This document shows, piece by piece, positions 16,248 through 25,424 of a stretch of 64,000 nucleotides of DNA (the first letter of the stretch is position 1; every line of letters starts with the position of its first letter). The stretch is from Prolixibacteraceae bacterium UBA6029 (GTDB lineage: Bacteria > Bacteroidota > Bacteroidia > Bacteroidales > Prolixibacteraceae). The stretch covers positions 1 to 64,000 of the forward strand of contig DIZL01000012.1 in the NCBI GenBank assembly GCA_002429385.1, read 5' to 3'. Position numbers and translations under genes: made by a program. Under the pieces are notes generated by a model. That model saw nothing but the letters and a program-made list of their open reading frames with translations. It was not told the origin of the DNA and searched no databases.

Positions 16248-18578
16248 ATGACTACCATTTTCCGAAGAAATCTTCTTCATTTTATCGCCAGTCTTATACT
16301 GATCGTTGCTGCAATCCAAATCTCCTTTGGACAGAAATCCACTTTGGTTCCCTACAAATGGAAAAGCGTACAGATGGTTGGCGGTGGTTTTGTTGACGGA
16401 ATCATATTTCACCCGACAGCCAAGGGTGTATGCTATTGCCGCACCGACATGGGCGGAGCCTATCGCCGTAATCCCAAAACACTGCGATGGGAACCCTTGC
16501 TCGATTGGGTATCCATTAAAGATGTCAACCTAATGGGGGTTGAAAGTATTGCACTCGATCCATCAGATGCTGATCGTGTTTTTCTGTCTTGCGGTACGTA
16601 TTCAAACGACCGCTCACCCAATGGGGCCATTCTTCGTTCCGATGATCGGGGCAAAACGTTTCAGCGCACCGATGTACCGTTTAAAATGGGAGGCAATGAA
16701 GATGGCCGCGGTAATGGAGAACGTATGGCTGTCGATCCAAACAATGGGAATATTCTATATGTAGGCACTCGTCATGCCGGTCTGTGGAAAAGTTCCGACC
16801 GGGCAGTGACCTGGAACAAAGTGGAGAACTTCCCTGATATTACTGAGAATGCTCCATCCAACATGCACGATCAGGACAGCATCATGCGCTGGCGAAGAAT
16901 GAACTCAGGCAGCGGGGTTATCTTTTCAGTCTTTGACCCTAAAAGCGGATCAAAGGGAAAAGGCAGTTCAACAATTTATGTTGGTGTTTCACTCATGAAT
17001 CATGAGAATCTTTACCGAAGTAAGGATGCAGGTAAAACATGGCAGGCCGTTCCCGGACAGCCCGTGCAATACCGTCCCATTCATGGGGTACTTAATTCTG
17101 ATGGAACCTTATATGTGACCTATGGTAATTCCCCGGGCCCTTCACGAATGACAAACGGAGGCGTATGGAAACTGAATACCAAAACCGATGAGTGGACTGA
17201 AATCACTCCTGATAAGCCTGATCCCAAAACAAGAGCTTTCGGTTACGCCGGAATTTCTATCGATGCCCATAACCCGAAGGTTCTCATTGTTAGTTCATTT
17301 AACCGTTATGGAATTGAGAAAGGCGAAGATATTTTCAGGAGTCTCGATGGCGGTAAAACATGGAACAAGGTATTTGCTGGCGGTGGAACTTACGACTATT
17401 CATTGGCTCCTTATATCCAGAAAACCGGCATTCATTGGTTGTTCGATATTAAAATCGACCCCAATAATCCCGATCACGCGATGTTTACAACCGGTTACGG
17501 TGGACATGAAACCTTTAACCTGACTGATATGGACAAGGGTAAAACCACCAAATGGAGTGTGATGAGCACGGGAATCGAAGAAACTGTGGCGCTCGAACTG
17601 CTTAGTCCGCCAAAAGGAGCAAATCTGATTACTGCCATTGGCGATTACGGTGGGTTCGTACACTGGGATCTGGATAAGCCTGCTCCTGAAGGAAGCTGTG
17701 ACAACCCCCGTTTTGGAAACACCAATGGGGTGGCTTGTGCTGCAGCTAATCCTGATATCATCGTTCGTGTAGGAAGGTCAGCAAATAATAATAAAGATAA
17801 AAATATTGGCTACTCTACCGACGGAGGCAAGACCTGGCAGCCAACCCCAACTATGCCCACTCCTGAAAGCAGTCTGGGGACTATTGCGGTCTCTTCAGAC
17901 GGATCAACCTGGATCTGGGCACCTGCTGCCGTTCGCGGAGGCTTTGGACAGGGCAACCGTGCACCTAAATTGATTCCTGTATATGCTACATCCGATCAGG
18001 GCGCAAGCTGGACCGAATGTAAAGGAATACCAGGCAATACCCGTGTAATTGCCGACCCCGTGAATCCAACCAAGTTCTACGCCATTTCATTGTTCGAAGG
18101 AAAACTGTTTATCAGTACTGATAAAGGAAGTAACTTTACTGAACAGGCCTTGGAATTACCCGGTGGATTGCCAAAACGTGAAGGTAACCGTGGAGATAAC
18201 CGCGGTGGACAAGACCGTATTTATGCAACTCCTGATCTGGAAGGAGATCTCTGGATAGCAGCATTCGATGGTCTTTACCATTCATCCGATGCAGGGAAAA
18301 CCTTTATTAAAACAAACGGGGTGGATGAGATTCATGGGTTTGGATTTGGTAAAGCTGCTCCAAATACCAATTATTCTGCCCTTTATCTAATTGGCAATGT
18401 AAACGGAGTCCGCGGTATATACCGGTCTGACGATAAGTCTCAAAACTGGGTTCGGATTAATGACGATCAGCATCAATGGGGTTTGCTGCTGCACATTACA
18501 GGTGATCCCAAAAAGTACGGACGTGTTTATGTTGGAACCCATGGCCGCGGAACAGTTTATGGCGACCCGGTGAAATAA
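16248..18578 (+). CDS. GH74 endo-glucanase/xyloglucanase
   Basis: This secreted 776-residue enzyme has signal peptide MTTIFRRNLLHFIASLILIV. It is built of BNR/sialidase-type propellers with repeated Asp-box words (SxDxGKTW variants such as SKDAGKTWQ, SLDGGKTWN and STDGGKTWQ). The two expected GH74 catalytic aspartates are visible: D67 in CRTDMGGAY and D466 in AIGDYGGFVHWD. GH74 enzymes cleave the beta-1,4-glucan backbone of xyloglucan. No carbohydrate-binding module or T9SS tail is present. It stands upstream of a cellobiose phosphorylase, which suggests a path from beta-glucan to glucose 1-phosphate. Confidence 0.92.
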   Translation: MTTIFRRNLLHFIASLILIVAAIQISFGQKSTLVPYKWKSVQMVGGGFVDGIIFHPTAKGVCYCRTDMGGAYRRNPKTLRWEPLLDWVSIKDVNLMGVESIALDPSDADRVFLSCGTYSNDRSPNGAILRSDDRGKTFQRTDVPFKMGGNEDGRGNGERMAVDPNNGNILYVGTRHAGLWKSSDRAVTWNKVENFPDITENAPSNMHDQDSIMRWRRMNSGSGVIFSVFDPKSGSKGKGSSTIYVGVSLMNHENLYRSKDAGKTWQAVPGQPVQYRPIHGVLNSDGTLYVTYGNSPGPSRMTNGGVWKLNTKTDEWTEITPDKPDPKTRAFGYAGISIDAHNPKVLIVSSFNRYGIEKGEDIFRSLDGGKTWNKVFAGGGTYDYSLAPYIQKTGIHWLFDIKIDPNNPDHAMFTTGYGGHETFNLTDMDKGKTTKWSVMSTGIEETVALELLSPPKGANLITAIGDYGGFVHWDLDKPAPEGSCDNPRFGNTNGVACAAANPDIIVRVGRSANNNKDKNIGYSTDGGKTWQPTPTMPTPESSLGTIAVSSDGSTWIWAPAAVRGGFGQGNRAPKLIPVYATSDQGASWTECKGIPGNTRVIADPVNPTKFYAISLFEGKLFISTDKGSNFTEQALELPGGLPKREGNRGDNRGGQDRIYATPDLEGDLWIAAFDGLYHSSDAGKTFIKTNGVDEIHGFGFGKAAPNTNYSALYLIGNVNGVRGIYRSDDKSQNWVRINDDQHQWGLLLHITGDPKKYGRVYVGTHGRGTVYGDPVK

Positions 18579-18645
18579 TTGGACAATCATTCTAATCAAA
18601 AATAGAGGAGACCTCTCTATAATCCTCAAACAAAAACAAATCCAG

Positions 18646-18686
18646 AATGGGCGATTATTTATACTTTAAATAACCGCCCATTTTCA
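18646..18686 (+). terminator. Terminator hairpin after GH74
   Basis: AATGGGCGATTATTTA (18646-18661) pairs with TAAATAACCGCCCATT (18667-18682) at 15 of 16 positions around a five-base loop, followed by TT. The T-tract is short, but the stem is strong. Confidence 0.8.
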
Positions 18687-18956
18687 AGCAATGCGTTACA
18701 TACTCCAGATTAATTCTCTTTTACCTTCGAAATAGCTCTGGCTAAAGTCCGACGATAGGATTCAGAAATGAACTTCTTGACTCAGGATACCAATTTTCTA
18801 TCCATTCAGATGTTCTTCAGGAAAGCAATTGACCTGCTTTCGAACTGTACGGAATGTATCCGTGTAGGGATTGCGCCGTATTCGGGCTTTATAATTTGAT
18901 TGATGATTGATTGTTATCTGTATTGAAATCTACAATTAAACACAGATAGAACACAG

Positions 18957-19081
18957 ATAGTACTTAGATATACCAAAGGAATACCTACCCAATCACTACC
19001 CAAACCCTACCCGGTATACATTGGCATACCTCCGATCTATCGCTTAAACGGTTATCATTTTCGCAAACATTCATTTTGAAC
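18957..19081 (-). repeat. Dispersed intergenic repeat, copy B
   Basis: This is the reverse-complement counterpart of 11591-11735. On the minus strand it reads AAAATGA..GTTTGCGAAAA, GATAACCGTTTAAGCGA, GGGTAGGGTTTGGG and AGGTATTCCTTTGGTATATC. It is flanked on the left by two ACACAGATAG words (18940-18960). Function unknown. Confidence 0.7.
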
Positions 19082-19387
19082 GGGCGTACTGGCATATGAA
19101 TCTTTGGATTATAATGAAACACCTGGATATTCAATCAGCCAATAATTATACTATTTCTAAAAGTGAATTTTCCGGATGCAGGATAAGGTATCGGGTATAC
19201 TGTTCTGCGATCAGAAATCGAATTTAACATCTTTACGGAGCTATTTAGCATCAGGGTATTACTGCCTGTTTGTATTTTAACGTTTTTTAAATTATTTAAC
19301 TAAAATTCAAGTATAATATATGCTATTTAGGCATAATAGTTGTAGATTGATCATCTATTAAAACGATTTAATTAGTAATAAAATAGA

Positions 19388-19396
19388 AAAAGGAGG
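19388..19396 (+). promoter_or_regulatory. Strong Shine-Dalgarno (AAAGGAGGG) before the lipoprotein
   Basis: A near-perfect anti-16S complement, AAGGAGG, lies about nine bases before ATG 19405. Other genes in this window lack such a site, as expected for Bacteroidota. It implies unusual, possibly high, translation for this gene or an origin outside the lineage. Confidence 0.7.
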
Positions 19397-19404
19397 GAAG
19401 AGAA

Positions 19405-19917
19405 ATGAAAAATCTGATGAAATTTAGTCCAGCGATTTACTTGTTTATCTTGGTTCCCATGGTAGCTCTATTAAACAGTTGTGTAGTGTATCGTCCGAGT
19501 TCATTTACACCGCTTACAGTTCCTGATATCGTTCAGATGAGTCAGAATAAAGTTCCGCCGGGAAATATTATCAACGAAATAAAGCGGTCACATACGGCCT
19601 ATATTCTTAAAGCTGATGAGCTTGCAAAGCTTCAGAAGGCGGGTGTTGCCGATACGGTGATCAATTTTATGGAACAAACTCATATTGATTTGGCCAGACA
19701 TGAACAGCAAGTGCAGGATTCTTATTACTATTATCCCGGATATGGCGCTTACTGGAATGGAGGTTATGGCTGGCCTTGGGCTTACTGGGGCTGGGGCATG
19801 GGTTCGAACTTTATCTTTAGGGGTGGAGGTGGCTATCATGGTTATGGAGGTGGCTTCCATGGAGGTGGAGGTTTCCACGGCGGAGGTGGCTTCCATGGTG
19901 GCGGACGTGGCAGGTAA
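19405..19917 (+). CDS. Lipoprotein with Gly/His-rich C-terminal repeat
   Basis: This is a 170-residue predicted lipoprotein with lipobox ALLNSC near residue 26. Residues ~40-95 form a helical segment (VPDIVQMSQNKVPPGNIINEIK). Residues ~110-135 are aromatic and Trp/Gly/Tyr-rich. The last ~35 residues are a tandem repeat of GGGGFH, ending in GRGR. The regularly spaced histidines could bind metal. No function is known to me. It is monocistronic, with a strong ribosome-binding site and a large terminator. Confidence 0.85.
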   Translation: MKNLMKFSPAIYLFILVPMVALLNSCVVYRPSSFTPLTVPDIVQMSQNKVPPGNIINEIKRSHTAYILKADELAKLQKAGVADTVINFMEQTHIDLARHEQQVQDSYYYYPGYGAYWNGGYGWPWAYWGWGMGSNFIFRGGGGYHGYGGGFHGGGGFHGGGGFHGGGRGR

Positions 19918-19999
19918 AACAAGAGACTCGATCCGCATAATTAGATTGAATAAAATTGGCTTGCGGCATTGCCAGCCAGAAAAAATGTAACTTTTTCAC

Positions 20000-20074
20000 A
20001 AAAGAGATTTCCCAACACTTCTTACAATCAGAATCAAATACTGATTTGCAAGAAGGTTGGGGGTCTCTTTTTTT
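20000..20074 (+). terminator. Extended terminator hairpin
   Basis: The arm 20000-20031 (AAAAGAGA, CCCAAC, CTTCTT, AATCAG) pairs in order with 20041-20072 (CTGATT, AAGAAG, GTTGGG, TCTCTTTT). The loop is AATCAAATA and the tail is T-rich. The long stem exceeds a standard terminator, with a few internal mismatches. Confidence 0.85.
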
Positions 20075-20298
20075 ATAACCAAACCAATCGATTCCTGCTG
20101 TCATACTGTATAAAATACAATTTAAGCGTAAAAGAATTATTAATCGAATATTTTGCAGATATTTGAATAAAATATGCAGGGTGAAAAAGAACGGCATAAA
20201 TCACCTTTCCTGTACCTGAAGTTCCATTAAAACGGGCATCTGTATAAAAAGGAATTAGATTCAACTCATTAAAGATATATCAATTAAAATTCACTTTT

Positions 20299-22737
20299 AT
20301 GAAATTTGGACATTTTGACGATAAGAACCGGGAATACGTTATTGACAATCCCCGTACCCCATGGCCGTGGATTAATTACCTGGGAAATGAAGATTTTTTC
20401 TCTTTGATATCTAATACTGCAGGTGGATATACCTTTTACAAGGATGCCAAGTTTCGCCGCCTGACCCGTTATCGTTATAACAATGTTCCAATGGACGATG
20501 GAGGTAAATATTTCTACATCAAGGATGGCGATACTACCTGGTCACCGGGCTGGAAACCCTGCAAAACAGAACTCGACAGTTACGAGTGCCGCCATGGGAT
20601 GAATTATACATCCATCAAAGGCGAAAAGAATGGGGTTAGCGCTACTGCTCTTTATTTCGTGCCGTTAAAGACCTGGGCTGAAGTTCAGAAACTGACACTC
20701 ACCAATAATTCGAAGGAAGTAAAGAAGCTCAAAGTATTTTCATTTGTGGAATGGTGTCTGTGGAATGCCGCCGCCGACATGGAAAACTTCCAGCGAAACT
20801 TCTCAACCGGCGAAGTGGAAATTGAAGATTCAGTCATCTACCACAAGACGGAATACAAGGAACGCCGCGACCATTACGCCTACTATTCGGTAAACGTACC
20901 TGTACAGGGCTACGATACCGATCGGGAGTCGTTCTTCGGATTGTATAATGGGTTTGATGAACCGCAGGTTGTTGCAGAAGGCAAACCCCGCAATACCGAA
21001 GCGCATGGCTGGTCTCCTATTGCTTCGCATTACCTTGAAGTGGAATTGCAGCCCGGCGAAACTAAAGAATTTGTTTTCGTATTGGGTTATGTGGAAAACA
21101 AAGAGGACGAGAAATGGGAATCTAAAAATATCATCAATAAGACCAAAGCCAAAGAAACCATTGCACGATTCAATACTGTTGCAAAAGTAGATGCAGCACT
21201 TGCGGAACTGCGCGAATACTGGGATAACCTTCTCAGTGTTTATTCAGTGGATTCGGGTGACGATAAACTTGATCGGATGGTGAACATCTGGAACCAGTAC
21301 CAATGCATGATTACCTTCTGCTTCTCACGTTCTGCTTCCTATTTTGAATCAGGAATTGGACGTGGAATGGGCTTCCGTGATTCGAACCAGGATCTGATTG
21401 GTTTTGTACACCAGATACCTGAGCGTGCCCGTGAACGCATTATCGATATTGCCTCAACACAATTTCAGGATGGAGGTTGTTATCATCAGTATCAACCCCT
21501 TACAAAAAAGGGGAACAATGATATTGGCGGTGGATTCAACGATGATCCGATGTGGTTGATCTTAGGAACGATTAGTTACATCAAAGAATCAGGTGATTTC
21601 GGCATTCTGGAAGAAATGGTGCCTTTTGACAACGACATGTCGGTTGCACGCAGCCTATTCGATCACTTAACCGTTTCATTCGATCATGTGGTGAATAACC
21701 TCGGACCTCACGGATTGCCTCTCATTGGCCGTGCCGACTGGAACGACTGCCTGAACCTGAACTGTTTCTCAAATGATCCGAACGAATCGTTCCAGACTAC
21801 CGAGAATAAGTCAGAAGGAACGAAGGCTGAATCATTGATGATTGCAGGTCTCTTTGTAATTTATGGCCGTGACTATGTAACTCTGTGCAAAAAGTTACAG
21901 AACGATGAAGAAGCTGTCCGCGCGCAGTCTCACATTGATGCCATGATTGAAGCTGTGAAGAAACACGGCTGGGATGGCGAATGGTTTATCCGTGCCTACG
22001 ACTATTATGGAAATAAGATCGGAAGCAAAGACAACGAAGAAGGAAAGATATTTATTGAATCCAACGGATTGTGCACCATGGCAGGTATCGGTAAGGAAGA
22101 AGGTCTTTGTACCCAGGCCCTCGAATCGGTGAAAGAACGCCTCGATTCAAAATACGGCATTGTGCTGAATAACCCAGCCTTTACGAAATACTATATCGAG
22201 TATGGCGAAATCTCTTCATACCCTCCGGGATACAAGGAAAATGCAGGAGTATTCTGTCATAACAACCCCTGGATAATGATTGGTGAAACAGTGGTTGGCA
22301 ACGGAAACCGTGCATGGGAATATTACCAAAAAATCTGTCCTTCTTATCTGGAAGACATCAGCGAATTGCATAAGACTGAACCATACGTTTATGCACAAAT
22401 GGTGGCAGGGAAAGATGCCTTTAAACCTGGTGAGGCCAAAAACTCATGGCTTACCGGAACGGCTTCCTGGAATTTCTATGCCATCACCCAGTTCATCCTT
22501 GGCATTCAGCCCGACTATGAAGGATTGATTGTCGATCCATGTATTCCGAATGACTGGAAAGGCTTTAAGATCAGCCGTAAATTCAGGGGAGCCCTCTACG
22601 AAATCGAAGTGAAGAACCCGAACGGCGTCTCCAAAGGAGTGAAGGAAGTGATCGTTGATGGCAGTTCACAAACCTCCAATGTGATCCCGCTTTTCGAAGA
22701 CGGTGAAGAACATACAGTGATTGTGATTATGGGATAA
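20299..22737 (+). CDS. GH94 cellobiose phosphorylase
   Basis: This enzyme phosphorolyses cellobiose to glucose 1-phosphate and glucose, saving ATP. It has 812 residues, matching characterised cellobiose phosphorylases and shorter than cellodextrin phosphorylases. The N-terminal beta-sandwich starts MKFGHFDDKNREYVI, followed by helices and an (alpha/alpha)6 barrel. The general acid is D483 in GRADWNDCLNL. RGMGFRDSNQD and the phosphate-binding HGLP loop are also seen. No signal peptide, so it is cytoplasmic. It would finish degradation of glucan fragments released by enzymes such as the GH74. Confidence 0.95.
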   Translation: MKFGHFDDKNREYVIDNPRTPWPWINYLGNEDFFSLISNTAGGYTFYKDAKFRRLTRYRYNNVPMDDGGKYFYIKDGDTTWSPGWKPCKTELDSYECRHGMNYTSIKGEKNGVSATALYFVPLKTWAEVQKLTLTNNSKEVKKLKVFSFVEWCLWNAAADMENFQRNFSTGEVEIEDSVIYHKTEYKERRDHYAYYSVNVPVQGYDTDRESFFGLYNGFDEPQVVAEGKPRNTEAHGWSPIASHYLEVELQPGETKEFVFVLGYVENKEDEKWESKNIINKTKAKETIARFNTVAKVDAALAELREYWDNLLSVYSVDSGDDKLDRMVNIWNQYQCMITFCFSRSASYFESGIGRGMGFRDSNQDLIGFVHQIPERARERIIDIASTQFQDGGCYHQYQPLTKKGNNDIGGGFNDDPMWLILGTISYIKESGDFGILEEMVPFDNDMSVARSLFDHLTVSFDHVVNNLGPHGLPLIGRADWNDCLNLNCFSNDPNESFQTTENKSEGTKAESLMIAGLFVIYGRDYVTLCKKLQNDEEAVRAQSHIDAMIEAVKKHGWDGEWFIRAYDYYGNKIGSKDNEEGKIFIESNGLCTMAGIGKEEGLCTQALESVKERLDSKYGIVLNNPAFTKYYIEYGEISSYPPGYKENAGVFCHNNPWIMIGETVVGNGNRAWEYYQKICPSYLEDISELHKTEPYVYAQMVAGKDAFKPGEAKNSWLTGTASWNFYAITQFILGIQPDYEGLIVDPCIPNDWKGFKISRKFRGALYEIEVKNPNGVSKGVKEVIVDGSSQTSNVIPLFEDGEEHTVIVIMG

Positions 22738-23136
22738 TTAATCCTGATTTAATGATATGAAAAAACCCGGTGCAGGAGATCTGTATCGGGTTTGTTATAA
22801 TCGTTCTGGATTATTTAACCCAAATTATGGATTAGAAACCTTAAAAGGCAAATTGACTTGATTTGTTCCATAAAACGGCAACCCATTCCCTTCTTTTCAA
22901 GTTTAGACTCATATTTATCCTTGATTAAAAGTACCCTGATAGCTATTAAATCCAATACTCAGAATTAATGTCTCTAATTAGTAAACTATTATTAAACTTC
23001 TCCAGGAATCAGATTTCGAACAAATAAACAAAGACGTTGAGATGAGTGTTATCATCTTCGGATTTAATAAGTTGTAGCTTTACCAAATAACAGTCATTTC
23101 AAACCTTTTTAAAAGATTAACCTCAAATTTCTCAAG
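22738..23136. other. Gap between phosphorylase and peptidase
   Basis: Apart from the terminator at 22763-22793, this is about 340 AT-rich bases with no open frame, repeat or clear promoter box. Confidence 0.6.
22763..22793 (+). terminator. Terminator after the phosphorylase
   Basis: AAACCCG (22763-22769) pairs with CGGGTTT (22787-22793), with an inner CAG/CTG pair (22773-22775 with 22781-22783). It lies 25 bases after the stop. Confidence 0.75.
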
Positions 23137-25365
23137 ATGAAAAAAATCCTGTCTGCTGTAATGATGTTTTTTATTTTGCAATCGGTAATTGGCCAGTCCA
23201 GAATGACAGGTTTCTTTGAAAAGAATAAGGATAAGGAACAAAATCTTGAGTCTGCATTCGACAAAAATTTAAGCAAAGAAAACATAGGAGAAACAATTAA
23301 AAAGTTGTCGGAAGATCCGCACAACCTCAGTTCAGCAAAAGATAAGGAAAATGCTGAATACATCTTGAGTCTTTACAAACAATGGGGATGGGATGCAAGT
23401 ATTGAAACATTCTACGTTCTGTTTCCAACTCCAAAAACAAGGTTGCTCGAAATGACTTCGCCAACAAAATACAAAGCCCTGCTGAAAGAACCTGCACTGA
23501 AGGAAGATGCCACATCAGGACAGAAAGGACAACTGCCAACCTATAATGCCTATAGCGCCGATGGAGATGTAACTGCAGGACTGGTATTTGTAAATTATGG
23601 AATTCCTGAGGATTATGAAGTTTTAGACCGAATGGGCGTTGATGTAAAAGGGAAAATTGTAATTGCAAAGTATGGTCACAGCTGGCGTGGAATAAAGCCT
23701 AAAGTTGCGCAGGAACATGGTGCCGTTGGGTGTATAATATACAGCGATCCGGCTGATGATGGTTATTTTCAGGGAGATGTTTATCCCAAGGGCGCATTCA
23801 GGAACGAAAATGGTGTACAAAGAGGTTCAGTAATGGATATGTCTGTTTACTCTGGTGATCCGCTTACGCCCGGTATAGGCGCAACAAAAGATGCTCAGCG
23901 TTTAAATCGCCTTCAGGCAACAAATCTCCTGAAAATTCCGGTATTGCCAATCAGTTACCACGATGCAACACCTTTACTTGAATCGCTTGATGGTCTGTCA
24001 GCCCCGTTTGAGTGGCACGGTGGTTTGCCGTTTGCCTATCATATCGGAGCTGGAAAAACACAGGTACATTTGAAGGTTGACTTTAATTGGGATATTGTTC
24101 CGTGTTATGATGTGATTGCCAAAATCCAGGGATCAAAATTTCCTGATGAATGGGTCATACGCGGAAATCATCATGATGCATGGGTGAATGGAGCAGCCGA
24201 TCCAATAAGCGGGCAGGCAGCATTGCTTGAAGAAGCCAAATCGATTGGCAAGCTGCTGAAAACCGGATGGAAACCAGACCGCACACTTGTCTATTGTGCC
24301 TGGGATGGCGAAGAACCCGGTTTGCTGGGTTCAACTGAATGGGTTGAAGAACACGAAAAGGAGTTAAAGGAGAAAGCAATTGTTTACATTAATTCTGATG
24401 GAAATGGCCGCGGATTTCTTTATGCTCAAGGTTCTCATGCACTCGAACCATTTATGGACGAAATTGCCAAACAGGTTATTGATCCTCAGACAAAAGTCAG
24501 CGTTTTCGATCGCAGAAAATCGAGTCGTTTAGTCACTGCAAAAAGTGGTGAGGAGAGAAAAAAAATAAGCGATGAAAAGGGCTTAATACTGGATGCCATG
24601 GGTTCCGGATCTGACTATTCTTCGTTTATTCAACACCTTGGAATTCCCTCGCTTAATCTTGGATTTGGTGGTGAAGACGAAGGAGGAGAATACCATTCCA
24701 TTTATGATTCCTACGATTTATATGCACGATTTAAAGATCCCGGATTTCAGTATGGAATTACTTTGGCTGAAACAGCTGGTCATGCCGTTTTGCGCATGGC
24801 CCAAGCCGATGAATTGCCCTTTGATTATACGCATTTAACCAAAACTGTTGACAGCTATTTGCAGGATTTGATTAAACTGATGGAAACAACACGGCAATCA
24901 ACAGAAATGGAGAATCAGTTGATTAAGTCGGGTGATTATGCCGTTGCTGAAGATCCTGCCAAACCATTTGTTGTTCCTGATCCAAAACCAGAAGTGCCGT
25001 TCCTGGATTTTTCACCTTTACAGAATGCCCTGAAAAAATTGGGAAACAGTGTGGATAGTTTAAATGTGGTTTATCAAAATAATCTTAAATCCGGTGCAGT
25101 GAGCACTGAATTTAACCAGGAACTCTACAGAGCCGAACAACAATTGATAAGTGAAACAGGACTTCCACGAAGGTCGTGGTATAAACATACTTTATATGCG
25201 CCAGGATATTACACTGGTTATGGTGTAAAAACTATGCCCGGAATTCGCGAAGCCATCGAGCAAAGAAACTGGAAAGAAGTTCAGGAACAAATTGAAGTGG
25301 ATGCCAATGTCCTTGATAAACTTTCAGTTTATTTTAATCGAATGACAAATAAGGGATCACAGTAA
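23137..25365 (+). CDS. M28 peptidase (glutamate carboxypeptidase II-like)
   Basis: This exported zinc peptidase has 742 residues and signal peptide ILSAVMMFFILQSVIGQ. A PA domain lies at ~115-320, the M28 catalytic domain at ~335-580 and a transferrin-receptor-like dimerisation domain at ~610-735. Zinc and catalytic residues are visible: H and D in GNHHDAWVNGAADP, EE in AWDGEEPGLLGS, D in NSDGNGRG and H in YHSIYDSYD. The family removes C-terminal glutamate or other residues from peptides. Monocistronic, convergent with the helicase. Confidence 0.92.
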   Translation: MKKILSAVMMFFILQSVIGQSRMTGFFEKNKDKEQNLESAFDKNLSKENIGETIKKLSEDPHNLSSAKDKENAEYILSLYKQWGWDASIETFYVLFPTPKTRLLEMTSPTKYKALLKEPALKEDATSGQKGQLPTYNAYSADGDVTAGLVFVNYGIPEDYEVLDRMGVDVKGKIVIAKYGHSWRGIKPKVAQEHGAVGCIIYSDPADDGYFQGDVYPKGAFRNENGVQRGSVMDMSVYSGDPLTPGIGATKDAQRLNRLQATNLLKIPVLPISYHDATPLLESLDGLSAPFEWHGGLPFAYHIGAGKTQVHLKVDFNWDIVPCYDVIAKIQGSKFPDEWVIRGNHHDAWVNGAADPISGQAALLEEAKSIGKLLKTGWKPDRTLVYCAWDGEEPGLLGSTEWVEEHEKELKEKAIVYINSDGNGRGFLYAQGSHALEPFMDEIAKQVIDPQTKVSVFDRRKSSRLVTAKSGEERKKISDEKGLILDAMGSGSDYSSFIQHLGIPSLNLGFGGEDEGGEYHSIYDSYDLYARFKDPGFQYGITLAETAGHAVLRMAQADELPFDYTHLTKTVDSYLQDLIKLMETTRQSTEMENQLIKSGDYAVAEDPAKPFVVPDPKPEVPFLDFSPLQNALKKLGNSVDSLNVVYQNNLKSGAVSTEFNQELYRAEQQLISETGLPRRSWYKHTLYAPGYYTGYGVKTMPGIREAIEQRNWKEVQEQIEVDANVLDKLSVYFNRMTNKGSQ

Positions 25366-25424
25366 AATGGTGTCCAGACTTATATTTTAAATAAATATCC
25401 AATTGTATTAAAAACTAATTAGCT

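Larger units (their letters stand above)
18579..19404. other. 826-base gap with terminator and dispersed repeat
   Basis: The gap holds the GH74 terminator hairpin and dispersed repeat copy B. It also contains an AT-rich leader before the lipoprotein gene. The segment 18700-18900 has no open frame of note. Confidence 0.6.

Noticed and set aside
19588..19938. 116-codon minus-strand frame
   Set aside because: It is antisense to the Gly/His repeat of the lipoprotein. Low-complexity Thr/Ser/Met content is the shadow of that repeat.
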